The notes below the pieces were generated by a model. It made no database searches, was not told where the DNA came from, and saw nothing but the letters and a program-made list of their open reading frames with translations. A DNA stretch of 64,000 nt from positions 124,605-188,604 of the forward strand of contig BQKZ01000124.1 in the NCBI GenBank assembly GCA_036244855.1, written 5' to 3'. Every line of letters starts with the position of its first letter. Positions within the stretch are counted from its first letter, which is position 1. Both the position numbers and the translations under genes were made by a program. Below, in pieces: positions 44,886-58,539 of the stretch. The stretch is from Temnopleurus reevesii. Lineage: Eukaryota; Echinodermata; Echinoidea; Temnopleuroida; Temnopleuridae.

Positions 44886-47589
44886 TCTACACGTACAATT
44901 GTCCCAACTGACTGACTGCTGGTTTTAACCCATATCACTGCTTCTATCTCTTGCATTATATGACGAATCACAATGTGTGAGTGTGTGGGATGGTTGTGTA
45001 TGTATGTGTGTGTGTTTGCTATAAATTAAATGAGCAGGGACTAATAATGTGAAGTGCTTTGGTCAGTTATAATATGAACTGATAAAATGCTATATAAATA
45101 ACGCATATTATCATCGTATGACATCATACATGTATACAAAAATCAACTTCATGAAAACAATATCAGGGCACTCACTCCAAATCACCCCGATTGTAGTGCA
45201 TTGAATAAAATCTCATAACTCTGTGAGCATTTTTCCTTCCAAATCATTTGTACAGTAATATGCAGCAACCGCCTTTTCAGATCCTAATAGTACTTTTATA
45301 AAACATTAAGTACTATAAGGCCACAAACAATCTATTGAGAATGCATCACAAGGATCATATAGAGTGCCTCGCTTTATTTATCCTAATAGGTATTATAAAC
45401 ATTAAGTAGTATAATGCCACATATGAACAATTGATAATACATCACAAGGATCTTCGGACTATATACCTTGCCCGGCTTTGATGATGTGACCTTGTCCTGA
45501 CCTAGCGACAGCTGCGCCGATGCAGCCCCCAACATGCATAAGTAATGACAGATAATGTGCGAACTATGCGTGCATTGCTCAGGAGGATATGAGGAACCAT
45601 TCACTGAATGACAGTGACATATCAGCTTGATGAGGTGAGGTTTGACGATACAATGGTAGGAGAGGGGACTGTGAGCTGAAGGGACAAAGGATTGGGACAA
45701 AGTAAATAACTTTCATTGAACATTCAAAACTGCTACTTGGACATGTAGTTGCATACAAAAGAAATGTCCTTCCCTCTTATTCTGTGGAGAATTATTGAAA
45801 TGATGTCACACCTGTTCAGTGAATAAATAGGGAAGCTGTTTTCTATCATCATCACAAAGCTACAGTAAAGGCTTAAATCAATTTTTTTTACTTTTCCCCG
45901 ATTTGTTCTTTCTGCTCACAGCTCACAGCATATGTTCAGTGAATAGAAAGGGAGACATTTTCTTTCATGTTCATCAAGCTGGCGTGAAGGCTTGAATGAA
46001 GTTGTTTACTATGGTCTATTCTTTAATTCTGTCTGTTTAAAGAAAATGATATTTAAAGGTACAATCAGAATAAAAAATAATCTGATGTAAGATTTCTTAT
46101 CTCTAATAATGTAATGTAATCACACATCAAAATGAAAAACCTAGTATCAGACATAACCATTTAGGAAATCAATGAGGTATAAGATAGATTAATAATGATA
46201 AATGTACAATTATTCATGTACGTAAAGCTCTTCATTATAACACGAGATCTGTTATATTTTCCAATACTTAATACAGTGTGGATTACATAGAACCTTACCT
46301 GACAATCAAATGCATGCAAATGTGCACTTGACATGCATTTTTTAAAGTTTATACATCAGATATGCATAAGTCAGGTAGTATGTAATCTCAACTACATGTT
46401 ACTTTCTATTGTTCATGAAGATCCAATTATAATCTCGAGGTTATAGGCATATAAGTATGTATAATTACAATCTAGGTATACAAAAATTAAAAAAAACAGC
46501 AAAGGTCATAATTTTCTGAGCATAAACAAACAACAATGCAAAAAGAATGGTGTCTGCTATGCATTTCTATCACTATGTTCATATCTACAGTCCTTAGATA
46601 GCCTAGGAATTTCACATTACAGCAAATAACCAAAACAATCTCTTTTTTTATTTTTTAAGACCTATTTAGTGTATAATGTTCTAAAATCCAATTCTTACTT
46701 TAAAACTCATCGCTGCACTACACTGTCTCCTCCAGCATACAAAAATACCTGAGCAAAGAGCGATTAGCCCCCTAAATCTTAGATATATAGCAACAAAGGG
46801 ATCCAGAAGAGCCCCTGCAAAATGTATTGTTGGCACTATTTCCAGGAAGAAAATGTAAAAAGAGCACTCATAAATGAAAAAAAGTGATATTACCCTGCTC
46901 TACTCTCCACATATGACATGTAAATGGACAACTAAGAACCAACGTATGGGCAATCATCGCAATTGGAACGTGTCTAAGATTATTGATAAAGACATCGTTC
47001 CTAACGCTGGATTCAGGCAAGGTAGTGCAACCAATGAACTTAGTCTGCATATTTAGACTCATTTCATGCAGTTAAGTCAGCAGGGAATAATATTACTTTT
47101 CACATTTGATTAGCAGTTAAAAATTAGACATTGAGGAAACCTTTTCAATATAATGATTAGATAATTTATATAGCGCAGTCATACTCTACTGCACTGTGAT
47201 ATCAGGGAGTGTACAACAATCTGTAAAAAAAAATTTGCTCAACAAAATATCTTTTGGTTCGCAATCGTGATAAAATGCATATTAGCGAATTGCGATACGA
47301 TACCATGTAAATGATTCCCCGTTCAGTGTAAAACCTGTTACCTGGAGAGACCTCCATAACTGACATGCAGAACAAAAAACATAGTTATTCACATAGCTTA
47401 ATCCATTTCGTTTATAATTCTATGGTTCTAATCAACAAGAAAAAATTGCCCATTGTAAATATCCGGACATTTTCAAAATGCATGAAAATTTGGTTTGGAT
47501 GGCCGTGTAGACAGTTGGCTACACAATCGTATCTGTATCTGTGTCTGTCCATGACGTACAATCACCAACATCTATTGCGTACGTGGGGT

Positions 47590-47830
47590 TAGGGTTCGAG
47601 CATTAAACACTTTGATTTTGGAAATGTGCTTTGGAGACTGAGTGTCTATTTCAAGGTTTTCCAGTTTGAGTTTAAAAGCAGTTACAGTTTTTTGGTTCCT
47701 GATGTATTCACTAAGGAGATTCCATTCCAAGATTGGTATCTTCATGTTCTGAATAGAAAGTGATGTACATAGATATCGATGCTCCATATCATATGTAATG
47801 GGCCAAGTACATAATTTTGGTTTGGCATCT
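47590..47830 (-). pseudogene. Possible relic of a LINE reverse-transcriptase C-terminus
   Basis: The minus-strand frame reads SIQNMKIPILEWNLLSEYIR, then NQKTVTAFKLKLENLEI. The W N x L ... I R ... F K x x L pattern is usual at the end of non-LTR retrotransposon ORF2. The upstream part of the 164-aa ORF shows no reverse-transcriptase motif, so this is a fragment at best. Confidence 0.35.
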
Positions 47831-48314
47831 TTTCTACATACACATTTAGAAAAAAAGCTTGCCTGGGGATCAGCTGATATCATGTCTACATTTCTCTCAT
47901 TCCATTTGAATATTAAAAAGCTATAAGCATGTAAAGTGTATGTAATACTGTAAATGTCTGGATTACAGACTAGCACTGCAAAGGGGGGAGCAAGGCATAA
48001 AGCAGTCGGCCAGTAAAGTGTCAAGACGTAGTAGTTTACACTCCAGATTTCATAGGTCAGCAACATGGTTGCAAAAAATTAAATGCTGCTTTATAGCAAG
48101 AGAATTCTATATCGGTTGTAAAATGAGCGGAAAAGACCATGTGTCTGGATTGAGACTATAATTCAAGACTTACCCTGCAATGGGGGGGGGGGGGCGAAGC
48201 ACAGGCATTCGGCCATTAAACTGTTATGACATAGTAGGTAATACTACAGACTTCATGGGCCAGCGACAAAGACACAAAATGCTCAATGATGCTCCATAAA
48301 AAAATATTGTAGAG

Positions 48315-48542
48315 CAATAGGCGGGTTTACTAATAGATGCAAATTTTATGCACACCTCTAACACAAAGGTTGTTCTTGACAACCATAAGGCTTGCCCGAG
48401 GCTTGCCCGACATAGCAACAAGTAATGTATGCAAACTGGATTCCAATTATTGTAGTCTTATTGTTATCAACCGGCCTATGAAATACCGCGTAACTACGTT
48501 AAACGCACATAAATTTGAATATATAAGTAAACCCGCCTATTG
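48315..48542. mobile_element. MITE family 2, complete copy
   Basis: Perfect 17-bp inverted ends CAATAGGCGGGTTTACT and AGTAAACCCGCCTATTG enclose 228 bp. The interior shares TTGTTCTTGACAACC and GTAATGTATGCAAACTGGAT with four other copies in the window. There is no coding frame. Confidence 0.9.
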
Positions 48543-49734
48543 TACATAGCATATGAATACCACGTGTTTGGATTGGGACTGTAATAAAAGACTAGCACTG
48601 CAATGGGCAGAGCAAGGCAAGGAGGCATTCGGCCATTAAACTGTCATGACGTAGTAGTTTATGCTCCAGGCCTAACAGGTCAATGACACGGCCCCTGGAG
48701 GGTAATAAACCTTCTGACGCTAACTGCCGCTCAAGTACATGTGCGAATGTACATGTACATGTTGCAAGCGTATGGTTACACGTACATATTTACTACTTAA
48801 CATGTATGTTGAAGAGAAAGGCCAGATTATGGTATTCTACCTGTTTGTACGTATGATATGCCAAGGACTGATTCACACTAACTTGATGTAGCCAATGTAT
48901 TTTTTCGAATACATAATTGGAAAACACAATGTACATGTACATGTACATGTAGGACTATAGTGTTTGGTACATGTACTGTATATGTGCGTTAAAGAGAAAA
49001 GCTGGGCTGAGGTATTTTACATGTATGTATGTGTGTATGATATGCCGAGATCTGATTCCTACAAACTTGATCTAGCTAATATGTTTTTAATACAAAATTA
49101 GAGAACAAAAAGTACTCGAAATAGAATTATGTCAGATTAATCATATTTTGATCTTGATCTGATAAATACAACATGATCTGATAACACAACACGACACACA
49201 GTTCACAGCACCGCACAAAGTAAGATATTACTCTTTCAAGAGGAATGTACTCACATTGGAAGAAATATTCCATAATGCTTAGTTCTATGTGAAAAAAGTT
49301 ACGGGAAAAACATCTTTTACGTATATATAGCAATCATGCTAAAATGCAAATTGCAATTTTTCTATTTGAAAATAGAAAATTGTGCTGCAATACCAGGAAA
49401 ATTGTTCTCAAGGAAGGCCAGCTCCCCTTAACGGGCGACCTGAATGTGAGTAATATACTATATTGTTTTAATTGTACATGTTCTAAATATGGAAATAAAT
49501 TAAATTAAATTCAAAATGGCATCTCTGGGTAAGGAGAGAGATAAGGGGAGGGAGAGAGAAGGAAAAAGGGGGGGAGAGGGAAAGAGAGTGAGGGGAATTG
49601 AGACCAAGGAGAGCAAGAGACAGGCAGACAGACAGAGAGATACACATCTCGGAATACTACTACCAGATCAGGTGACGCCACCCGCCCACGCATCTATGCA
49701 AATGAGTGGAGCTCGGCTGTACAGATTGCCTAGA

Positions 49735-50860
49735 TATTGGGAGTCCATTATTGGCAAAGCATAGGGCTTTCAAGTGTAACATCATTCATGGAATTACATG
49801 TATTTTCCATTGTGTTTTTTATTCTCTGTTGTTTTTCTCCAACATCCTTCATTAATTCCCTTTCCAGTCTAAAAAATGTCTGTCAACCAAAGCTGACTTA
49901 AATAGTCAGTTAGAACACAATATGGCCAGGAGTTTGAATAAAAATCTGAGCAAGATATTGGAGTCCATTATTGGCAAAGCATAGGGCTTTCAAGTTTAAC
50001 ATCATTCATGGAATTACATGTCTTTTTCATTATGTTTACCCTGTTGTTTTTCTCTCCCATATCCTTCATTAATTTACTCTCCAGTCTAAAAAATGTCTGT
50101 CAACCAAAGCTGACTTAAAGAGTCAGTTAGAAACATATGGACAGCAAATTGAAGAAAAAATCCTGGGAAGATATTGGAGTCCATTATTGGCAAAGCATCT
50201 ATAGGGCTTTCAAGTGCAACATCATTCATGGAATTACATGTCCTTTTCATCATGTTTTCCGAGTTATTTTTCTGATATATCCCTCATTAATCCACTTTCC
50301 AGTCTAAAAGAAATGTCTGTCAACCAAAGCTGACTTGAATAGTCAGTTAGAACACAATATGGCCAGGAGTTTGAATAAAAATCTTAGGAAGATATTGGAG
50401 TCCATTATTGGCAAAGCATAGGGCTTTCAAGTGTAACATCATTCATGGATTTTACATGTCTTTTTCACCGAGTTTTCTCTGTTGTTTTTCTCTCCCATAT
50501 CCTTCATTAATTTACTCTCCAGTCTAAAAGAAATGTCTGTCAACCAAATTTGACTTAAAGAGTCAGTTAGAAACATATATGGACAGCAAATTGAAGAAAA
50601 AATCCTGGGAAGATATTGGAGTCCATTATTGGCAAAGCATAGGGCTTTCAAGTTTAACATCATTCATGGAATTGCATGTCTTTTTAATTATGTTTACCCT
50701 GTTGTTTTTCTCCTACATGTACATCCTTCATTAATTTACTCTCCAGTCTAAAAAAATTGTCTGTCGCTGTAAGAAAGTTGACCGACAGTCGGTTAGAAAA
50801 CATATGACTAGCAATTTGAGAAAAAAACTTGTTAACGGGGTATCTGAGGCTTTAAAAAAT
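49735..50860. repeat. Tandem array of about 220-bp units (5 copies)
   Basis: GGAGTCCATTATTGGCAAAG recurs at 49740, 49960, 50175, 50396 and 50618. It is followed by TTTCAAGT.TAACATCATTCA and CTCCAGTCTAAAA.AATGTCTGTCAACC. Inner units are very similar. It is non-coding. Confidence 0.92.
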
Positions 50861-51861
50861 CTGGCTTGTCGTGAATATAAAACCAACTCCCCAGCACCAC
50901 ATAATACATTAAAGCCCAAGTATAAAAAAAAATGGTAAAGATTAAGAAATGTGAATTATGGGGACGTTTATCACGACATATAATTCTTATACACATTTCT
51001 AGATCATAGCATATTTTTAACCAGCTGATTCTTTTGAAAATTTGAATTTGACAGTTAAATTATATTTAGCGCCCTCTCTTGGTTATAAAAATATCTTGCT
51101 TGTTATTGGGCATATGCAAGGTTATTTACGAGAGTTGACACAAACAGGACTCTGTGGTAAAATTTTCACAAAAAATTGGAAATATCATTTGAAATGGCCT
51201 TCAAACTCTCTCAAAATTGTGGAAAATTCATATTTCTTCCTTCGAATTCCTGATGGTTGGGAGGTCTGTGTCATAATAAACATCCCATACAATTCATATT
51301 TTTCAATCTTTTCACCAAATATTTGGGCTTTAAAAATATTTTCCATCATTCAAAATCGACATCATGAACAGATCAATACGAAGCCAATATTTAGCTTTGT
51401 ATAAGGATCGTGCTAATTAGCCAGAGTGAAGGCCAAGGATAGAAATGACCTTATGTCAACAATGATTACTTGCGTCTGTTAAGATATAGCGCCAAACACT
51501 GAGAAAGCGAAGCACAAGGAAACTGGACAAAGCAAACAACTCCTCATTCAGGCCTCCACTAAGGCTCTAGCCCACAAAATGTATCTTCCCAGATATTTAG
51601 CAAAGGGGTGCAACACATGTTTCACATTTCTTGGGAGAATATCTGGAAAGAACATACTTCAAGAGATGCCAACCGTTCAAAAATGTGCATTGAGATGTGT
51701 TTTGAAATGAATTCAAGGCACTGTGAGCTAGAGGTTAAAAAAACTGAGACAAAGTAAACAAATACATTCAAACATTCACAATACCTTCTTGATTAACAAG
51801 CTAAAGTCTCAGGTGTGACTCTTGTTCAAAATTGTTTCACAGAATAACAATAATCAGAATA

Positions 51862-52052
51862 ACAATAATAATAATAATACACAACATTTATATAGCGCTT
51901 AATACAAAGTGTTTCTAAGCGCTCTGTGCATTATTACCTGGCTATAGCATGGCTACCATTCGGCGCTCACTGCATTCAAGAAATTTCTTCCTACCGGTAA
52001 CCATTCACCTCACCTGGGTTGAGTGCAGCACCGGATGGACATTCATTTTTTG
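51862..52052 (-). mobile_element. tRNA-derived SINE, 5'-truncated copy
   Basis: On the minus strand it reads GCTGCACTCAACCCAGGTGA, the GAATGG.TACC...GGAA body, AGCCAGGTAATAATGC, GAGCGCTTAGAAACACTTTG, then an (ATT)n tail. It lies head-on to the plus-strand SINE at 52209. Confidence 0.7.
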
Positions 52053-52208
52053 TCCTTGTTGGTTTACTTTGTCCCAGGTAATTGCCTCTTCTGCTTAGAG
52101 CAAAGCATTCATCAAAAGTGAATGGCTGAGAGCATGGCTAATGTTGTCAGGTTCTCTTTAATTTTTCACTTTTGAATGGTTGGCATCTATGTATTTCTTT
52201 GGCATATA

Positions 52209-52508
52209 TGGAGGCGTTGTGGTTTACTGGTTCGGACTCTCACCTTTCAACCAGAGGGTTGTATGTTCAAATACCACCCATGGCGTTAATTTCCTTCAGC
52301 AAGATATTCATACACATTGTGCTGCACTCAACCCAGGTGAGATGAATGGGTACCTGGTAGGAATTTATTCCTTGAAAAATCTTATGCGCCTACAAGCTTT
52401 ACTGCTAAAGCCAGGGTAATAATGCTGCAATTGTAGAGCGCTTAGGGAATTCTTCATAAAGAGTTGATATGCGCCTTATGAAAGCCATTCTTTATTATCA
52501 TTATTATA
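52209..52508 (+). mobile_element. tRNA-derived SINE, copy 2
   Basis: A tRNA-like head has GTTGTGGTTTACTGG and the B-box region TATGTTCAAATACC, followed by the shared body (TGCACTCAACCCAGGTGAGA, GGGTACCTGGTAGGAAT, GCTAAAGCCAGGGTAATAAT) and an (ATT)n tail. It matches 23764-24076. Confidence 0.8.
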
Positions 52509-53139
52509 TTCGAGTCAGTGTGAAGGCTTAAACACGTAGCTGTTTATTTTGTCCAATTTCTTCATTGTTTAATCTCCCAGTGCTAAGTCAATAGCAGACG
52601 GGGCCGGCATGCCTCAACAGTTTTAATTACTTTAATTAGACTCCCAACCCTCATCAATATTGATGCAGTACGCGTCGTCCTTGTGTGCATGAACATGAGC
52701 GGACATTTTTACTCCATTATGTTTTTTTTTCCAATCTTGTCAGACTAATTACAGTAATTAGCTTTTCTATATTTGTTTGTCAATATCATGCACTGTTGCA
52801 GTTTGGCTGCCGTCTTGTTCGTAATTTGATTCCTCCTATTTTGTTAAATTTAATAATGAAACCAATATGGATAAAAAAAATTATTTTCACTTGCACAGTC
52901 TTCCCAGGTACTCTCTTTATCCATTCTGCTTTAGGACAAATTATCACATTTTAGAATCTATAATGGAATTCTACTTTAGTGCTTTAAATAGTGCTTTGGT
53001 GTTTTCTCTTTCACATCCTAATTTTTCTACTTTCAAAATCACATTTTTTTTCTCCAGATTTTACCTATTTCTTATTTTCTTTCTGCCATACAAAACACAC
53101 AGACAATGAAGCCCAGAAGATTTTTCTACTGCTTACCTG

Positions 53140-55730
53140 TTTTACAATGAGGATACTACCCGCCACCCACTGAAAATCCTGGATCCGCCAATACATATAA
53201 ACCACTTTCTGCATGTACTTCAACTCTTTTAAGCACAATTTAGTTCACAATATCATCAAGCAATAACTTCAAAAATTGAGAAAAAAAAGTTTCCTCCTCA
53301 TCATCATCCCTATACTTAAATACCGATATACTAGTTTTGGGATGATGGCGCTTCAGATATTTAACTAGTTTGCGCGCTGCAGTAAAATTATTAATATAAT
53401 GCAGTTTTTCAATAGTACATTAGAGCATGTTCAGAGTTTGTTTGAATGAAATCGACCTAGAAATGGCTAAATTATCGCGAAATAAGAAATGATCTCCCTT
53501 ACACAACATACTTCACATACAAAATGAATGCGAACTCACACACCGCAGACAATATCACCGATCGATCCGCCCATTCCGAGACGACGCTCCCCCGTGCGAA
53601 AGCACTGAGCACACCGTAGGAATAATGGCTGATTGACATGTTCGACGTAAAATACACCAGAATACAAGCAAAAATCTGCTTCTAATTTCGTACACACTAT
53701 ACATTTTGGCATGTAAAGCAATTTGTGAATAGATCAGCTCGTTTCACATCACTTTCTGCATCCCGACCATTACGAATCTATACCTTTAACTATACAGCAG
53801 CACTATTTCGGTGTATTTTCGTATTTTCATACTTTCAAACTAGTTTCAGTTTCTAAGTCTCAAATTTCGACCTGGTTGTTTCCTGATTACACTCAGCAGG
53901 AGTTCTGCTAATTTTTCTCATTTTCATATCATTCCAACAGATTTTGATATTTCTTAGTGCGGAAGGTACGCTTGACTCAATATGACCCCTTTGAACTCAA
54001 TTTGTATTTTGGACATATAATTCATGATTGAAAACAAAGTCAATATTTGTACTTGAGCTGAAAGAGATGAATAAGATCATCCAACACAAGATATGTTTGA
54101 ATAAATAAAAATAAATAAATAAATAAATAAATAAAATATGAGCATTGTGAATGTGTCAATAGGATAAAAACTTGAAAAGTTAAAGAACCTTTTCAAACTT
54201 TGGCGCAAAAATGTCAAGTGCATTTGGGCTGTGCAATTACACGCATGTACTCCTATTGACTTGCACNNNNNNGCAGCGAATGAAAGTTACGAATTGTGAA
54301 ATATGAAATCATAATTAGGCACCGACAGTAATTGTTATTAGTCTAAGGTTTCTTTATATTATCTAAAACGGGGGTAAGAGAAATTTGGAGACGATTGGTG
54401 TAATAGGTTGAGAGAAATACGCAGCCAAACAAACATCAAACAAATTTACACACAAGATTAGGTGAATTAAAGAGTAGGATGGCCATTTTCTCCTTCTTCT
54501 TTCCCTTACAATATGTCAGGCCATTGTGAGTATAAGAAAAAAAAAATCTTTACCTGTACCTGTTGAAAATCCTGGATCTGCTAATACACAATTTAGGCAA
54601 TAGGCAATTTATTCCTACATGTACAGTTCTTCACTCATTTAACCCCAAGGTTTTTCACAATATCAATCAATAACTTCAAAATTCGAAAAATATCACAAGT
54701 TTCAACATCATCATCATGATCGCTAAAAGTACAGAGCACCAATGGGTGTATTTTCATACTTTCAGACAAGTTTCAGTTTAAAAGTATCACATTTCTACCT
54801 GGTTGTTTCCTGATTACTCTCAGCACGAGTTCTGTTTATATTTTTGTATCACAACAACAGACTTTGATATTTCTTTGTGCTAAAGGTTTAGACTTGATTT
54901 GAACCCTTTGAACTCAATTTGTATTTTAGACATATAATTCAGGGTTGAAAAAACATCCAAGTGTGTACATCATGTCAGCCCATTGTAAGTCAGAAAAAAA
55001 AGAAAAAATATCCACCCATACCCGTCGAATATCCTGGACAATTTCTTTCTTTCTTCCTTGTTTCTGAAGCGCCATGAGCACCTTATGGTGGACCTGTGCG
55101 CTATATAAGTAGCCACCATTATTATTAATATTATTATTCCTACAGTATAGTACTTCAACTCATTTAACCCCAATTTTTTTCACAACATCATTCAATAACT
55201 TAAAAAATTGAGACAAAATCACAAGTTTCATAACCATCATCATCTCTCTAAGTACAGGCAACATTGGGTGTATTTTCGTTATTTCAAACTAGTTTCAGTT
55301 TAAAAGTATCACGTTTCTAGCTACTTGTTTCCTGATTACTCTCAGCAGGAGTTCTGTTTATATTTTTGTATCAATCCAACAGAATTTGATATTTCTTGGT
55401 GCTAAAGGCATGTTAGATCTGATTTCAAACCTTTGAACTCACTTTGTATTTTGGACATATAATTCAGGGTTGAAAACAATATTCCAAACATAACACAATA
55501 TAAACTATTTCCGAAAAATTAAGTTGAACACAGACGATAGATACGTACGCCGTGTATTCAACTGTGCGGACACAACAATGACAAGCCGGTTACGATTTGG
55601 ATAGCATTACAAAGAACAATTGAAATGGTGTTCGACTTTATTTTTCGAACATAGTTTATATCGTGCATGTTATTTGTATTTTGGACATATAATTCATGGT
55701 TGAAAACAATATTCCAAACATACATGAGTT
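53140..55730. repeat. Diverged tandem array, three to four units
   Basis: TTGTTTCCTGATTAC.CTCAGCA occurs at 53877, 54802 and 55326, each followed by TTTGATATTTCTT.GTGC and TTGTATTTTGGACATATAAT. GAAAATCCTGGATC.GC.AATACA occurs at 53172 and 54566. Unit length varies from about 500 to 1000 bp. One unit carries MITE family 3 and a 6-base gap lies at 54267. Confidence 0.8.
55491..55672. mobile_element. MITE family 3, copy 3
   Basis: Inverted ends are TAACACAATATAAACTATTT and ATAGTTTATATCGTGCATGTTA. The interior contains CAACTGTGCGGACACAACAAT. It is inserted in the tandem array. Confidence 0.8.
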
Positions 55731-56177
55731 AAAAGAGAAAAAAAAAAAATCTAATATAAGATATGGGCATTCTCATTTCAGCTAACACAATACACAGGTA
55801 AACTTAAGAGCAGTCATAAACAAGTTCATCCTTTGGAACCCTGCACCACACAATCACAGTAAATTAGCTGAAAGTTTTGCTTGGGTTTTATTTCCCCAAA
55901 TTTCTGGACCATTCATTCACTGACCTCTTAATTCATTAGAATGCCCATTGACTTGTGTGCAATGACCTTACGAATCATGAAAAGTATATGTGAAAAGGTC
56001 TGAAATTCAGTGAATTCACTGAAATTAATTGACCCTAAAATAATAGCTTTCAGAGTATTCAATAAGTCCAAGCATTACATGTACGTCAGATGATCGAATT
56101 AGGCACATTCTAGATCCCCATGATGTAAATAATAACTTAGACCAAATTTTACAAAAATGTATAGAAACATGATATAA

Positions 56178-56552
56178 AGTCAAACCTGTCTATATTGGCC
56201 ATCCAAGGAAAACAGAAAAAATGTCTCTCGTATACAGGTGATTTTTATAGACAGGTTCTATAACATATATTTTTATCTGGAGGGAACCAATCAGGTGGCC
56301 ATTATAAGCAGATGTTCACTATAGACAGGTGGCCACTAAGACAGGTAGACGCTAAGAGGGTGTTGCTCAAAATCAACTGCAAATCAACTGCAACTTTGCA
56401 AATTGTAACGCACATTTTCATTCGCGCAAGGTATGCGCATTTAACAAGACGCGCATGAAACTATTATTTTGATTGGCGCGTTCCGATCAACTGCAACTTG
56501 CGATCAATTGCAACTTTTGAGCAACACCCCCTAAGACGGGTTTGACTGTGAA
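56178..56552. mobile_element. TIR element carrying an inserted MITE family 1
   Basis: The outer ends AAAGTCAAACCTGTCTA and the inverse ACGGGTTTGACTGTG enclose TATAGACAGGTGGCC repeats. A MITE family 1 copy sits near the right end. A relic of the same outer family lies at about 1365-1465. Confidence 0.7.
56356..56531. mobile_element. MITE family 1, copy 5
   Basis: TAA lies on both sides (56353-56355, 56532-56534). The ends are GAGGGTGTTGCTCAAAATCA and TTTTGAGCAACACCCCC. It is very similar to copy 3 and nested in the element at 56178-56552. Confidence 0.88.
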
Positions 56553-57119
56553 AACATAAAAAGATATACAAGCTCATCAAGCATACATGTAGTAATGGTG
56601 CATAGAGTCCAAGCGTTGCATTCAATGAGTGAATCCAATACATGTTCATTACTCAGTATGTTCTTGATCCCTATGATGTAAAACAATAGACCGATTATAA
56701 AACTGCAAATAAACATAAACAGAAAAGCTACAAGAAAGCTCACCATTTGCAGTAATGCACGCACAATCACAGTGCAGATAGTCCAAGCGTTATACATTCA
56801 ATGAGTGACTCCAATACAACACTACACAGCCGGTTCTAAAGCCCCACGATTGCGACGTCAACTATAAAGCGAGAATGCAATCACAGAGTATAGTATCTCC
56901 ATTAGAGTAAAAGCTCCCCCTCCTAGTCCACGATGATCTGAGGTATTATAAGACGAGAATCGCCACCAAAAACGATCTGAGACGACGTCGTTAGTCCTAA
57001 ACAATCGTCGCGATACTTCCATCAACAAGAAGGCATATGGCACGAGGAGGTGCACCTCGCAAATTTCTTCCTACCACGATACGCTCACCACTGGCAGTGG
57101 GTGATGATGAGAAGTAACG

Positions 57120-57896
57120 AGAGGAAGAGGAGGAGAGAGAGAGAGAGGATGAGTGAGGATGAGTGGGGAAGAGAGAGAGAAAGAGAGTAATACACTGCAT
57201 CAACATACAGAGAATGTGAGACGAAGAAGAGAGCAAGAGAGGGAGGGAGGAGTAGTCAAAACTGCATCCATTATACACACAAAAACCGTACCACCAAGAA
57301 TGTGTGAGATGGAGGAGAGGAGGAAAGAGAAAAGGAGAGGAAGAGAGAGAAATAGTCAAGACTCAATCCATTCTTGCCCATATAAACACAGAAACCACAT
57401 CAACAAGACCTGAAGAGAATGGGAAAGGAGGAGAGAGAAAGAGAGAGTAAAAGAGAGAAATATCAAAGACTGCATCAATGTAAATCTATGCCACATCCAC
57501 AAGAAAGTGAGAGATGGAGAGAGGAGAGAGAGACAGGGAGGGAGAAGTAGAGATAGTCAAGACCGTCCATCCAGCGCCACACATCCACACAGAAACCACA
57601 TTCACAAGAAAGTGTTACATTTGGGAGGAGAGGAGAGGAGAAGAAAGAGAGAGGAAGAGTGAGAACAGTTGGGACTGCATCAATCCACGCAGCATAAACA
57701 GAACTGCATCAAGAGAAAGAGAAGACAGAGGCTGAAAGAGACAGAGAAAGAGGGAGAAATTGAAAAATACCCAGACTGCATCCACTCTACAAGTGTACCC
57801 GTACACACAGAATTTACAACGAGAGAGAGGAAGAGCCCGAGAGAGAAGAAACTTGATGAAGTCTGCATCCATCTGTGCCCACATACACAGAACCTG

Positions 57897-57933
<37 letters not shown>

Positions 57934-58060
57934 AGAGACGTGATGAAGTCTTCATCCATCTGTGCCCACATACACAGAACCTACTCTAAGAGAAAGAGAG
58001 AGACAGCAGGAGAGGAGATGGGACACAGGGAGAGAAGGAGAGACCCTGTTTAAACTGCAT
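57120..58060. repeat. GA-rich array with interspersed 60-110 bp units
   Basis: AGAGAGA runs alternate with units of the type CATCCATCTGTGCCCACATACACAGAACCT. All ORFs of 60-120 aa here, on both strands, are low-complexity by-products. Confidence 0.92.
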
Positions 58061-58539
58061 CCAACCGAGCACACATACACACAGAATTTCCATCAAGCAG
58101 CATGTTTAATGGGTGAATGCGTGGTCGGTGTGTGATATGCTTTGGTGTGCATGTACATGTAGAGAGAGCAACGCGAATTTCTCTTCAACTACGTATTCGA
58201 AGAGTCTGTGTGTGATTTTCGTCTCACACTGAGGCGAATGCAGGATAAGGAAAAGACGCAAAATTCACTGGATGCAGTATTGGCGAAGTAGCTTTGACTG
58301 TGGTGTGTATTGTGTTGGGAGCTAGCTTTGTTGTGGGGTCGGCTGGGATGCAGAATGGTTGTGTAGTGTGTTAACATCTCATGATGATGATGATGGCTCT
58401 ATAGCTCTCTGTGCATGTAAAATACAATGTACAGGTCACTGAGCTAGCTGGGTAACAAAGCGACGATGCACTCTTTAGATAACATGCAAGACAAGTCATG
58501 TGCACACAGCATACTATACAAGGCTATGGAAGTATGAGG

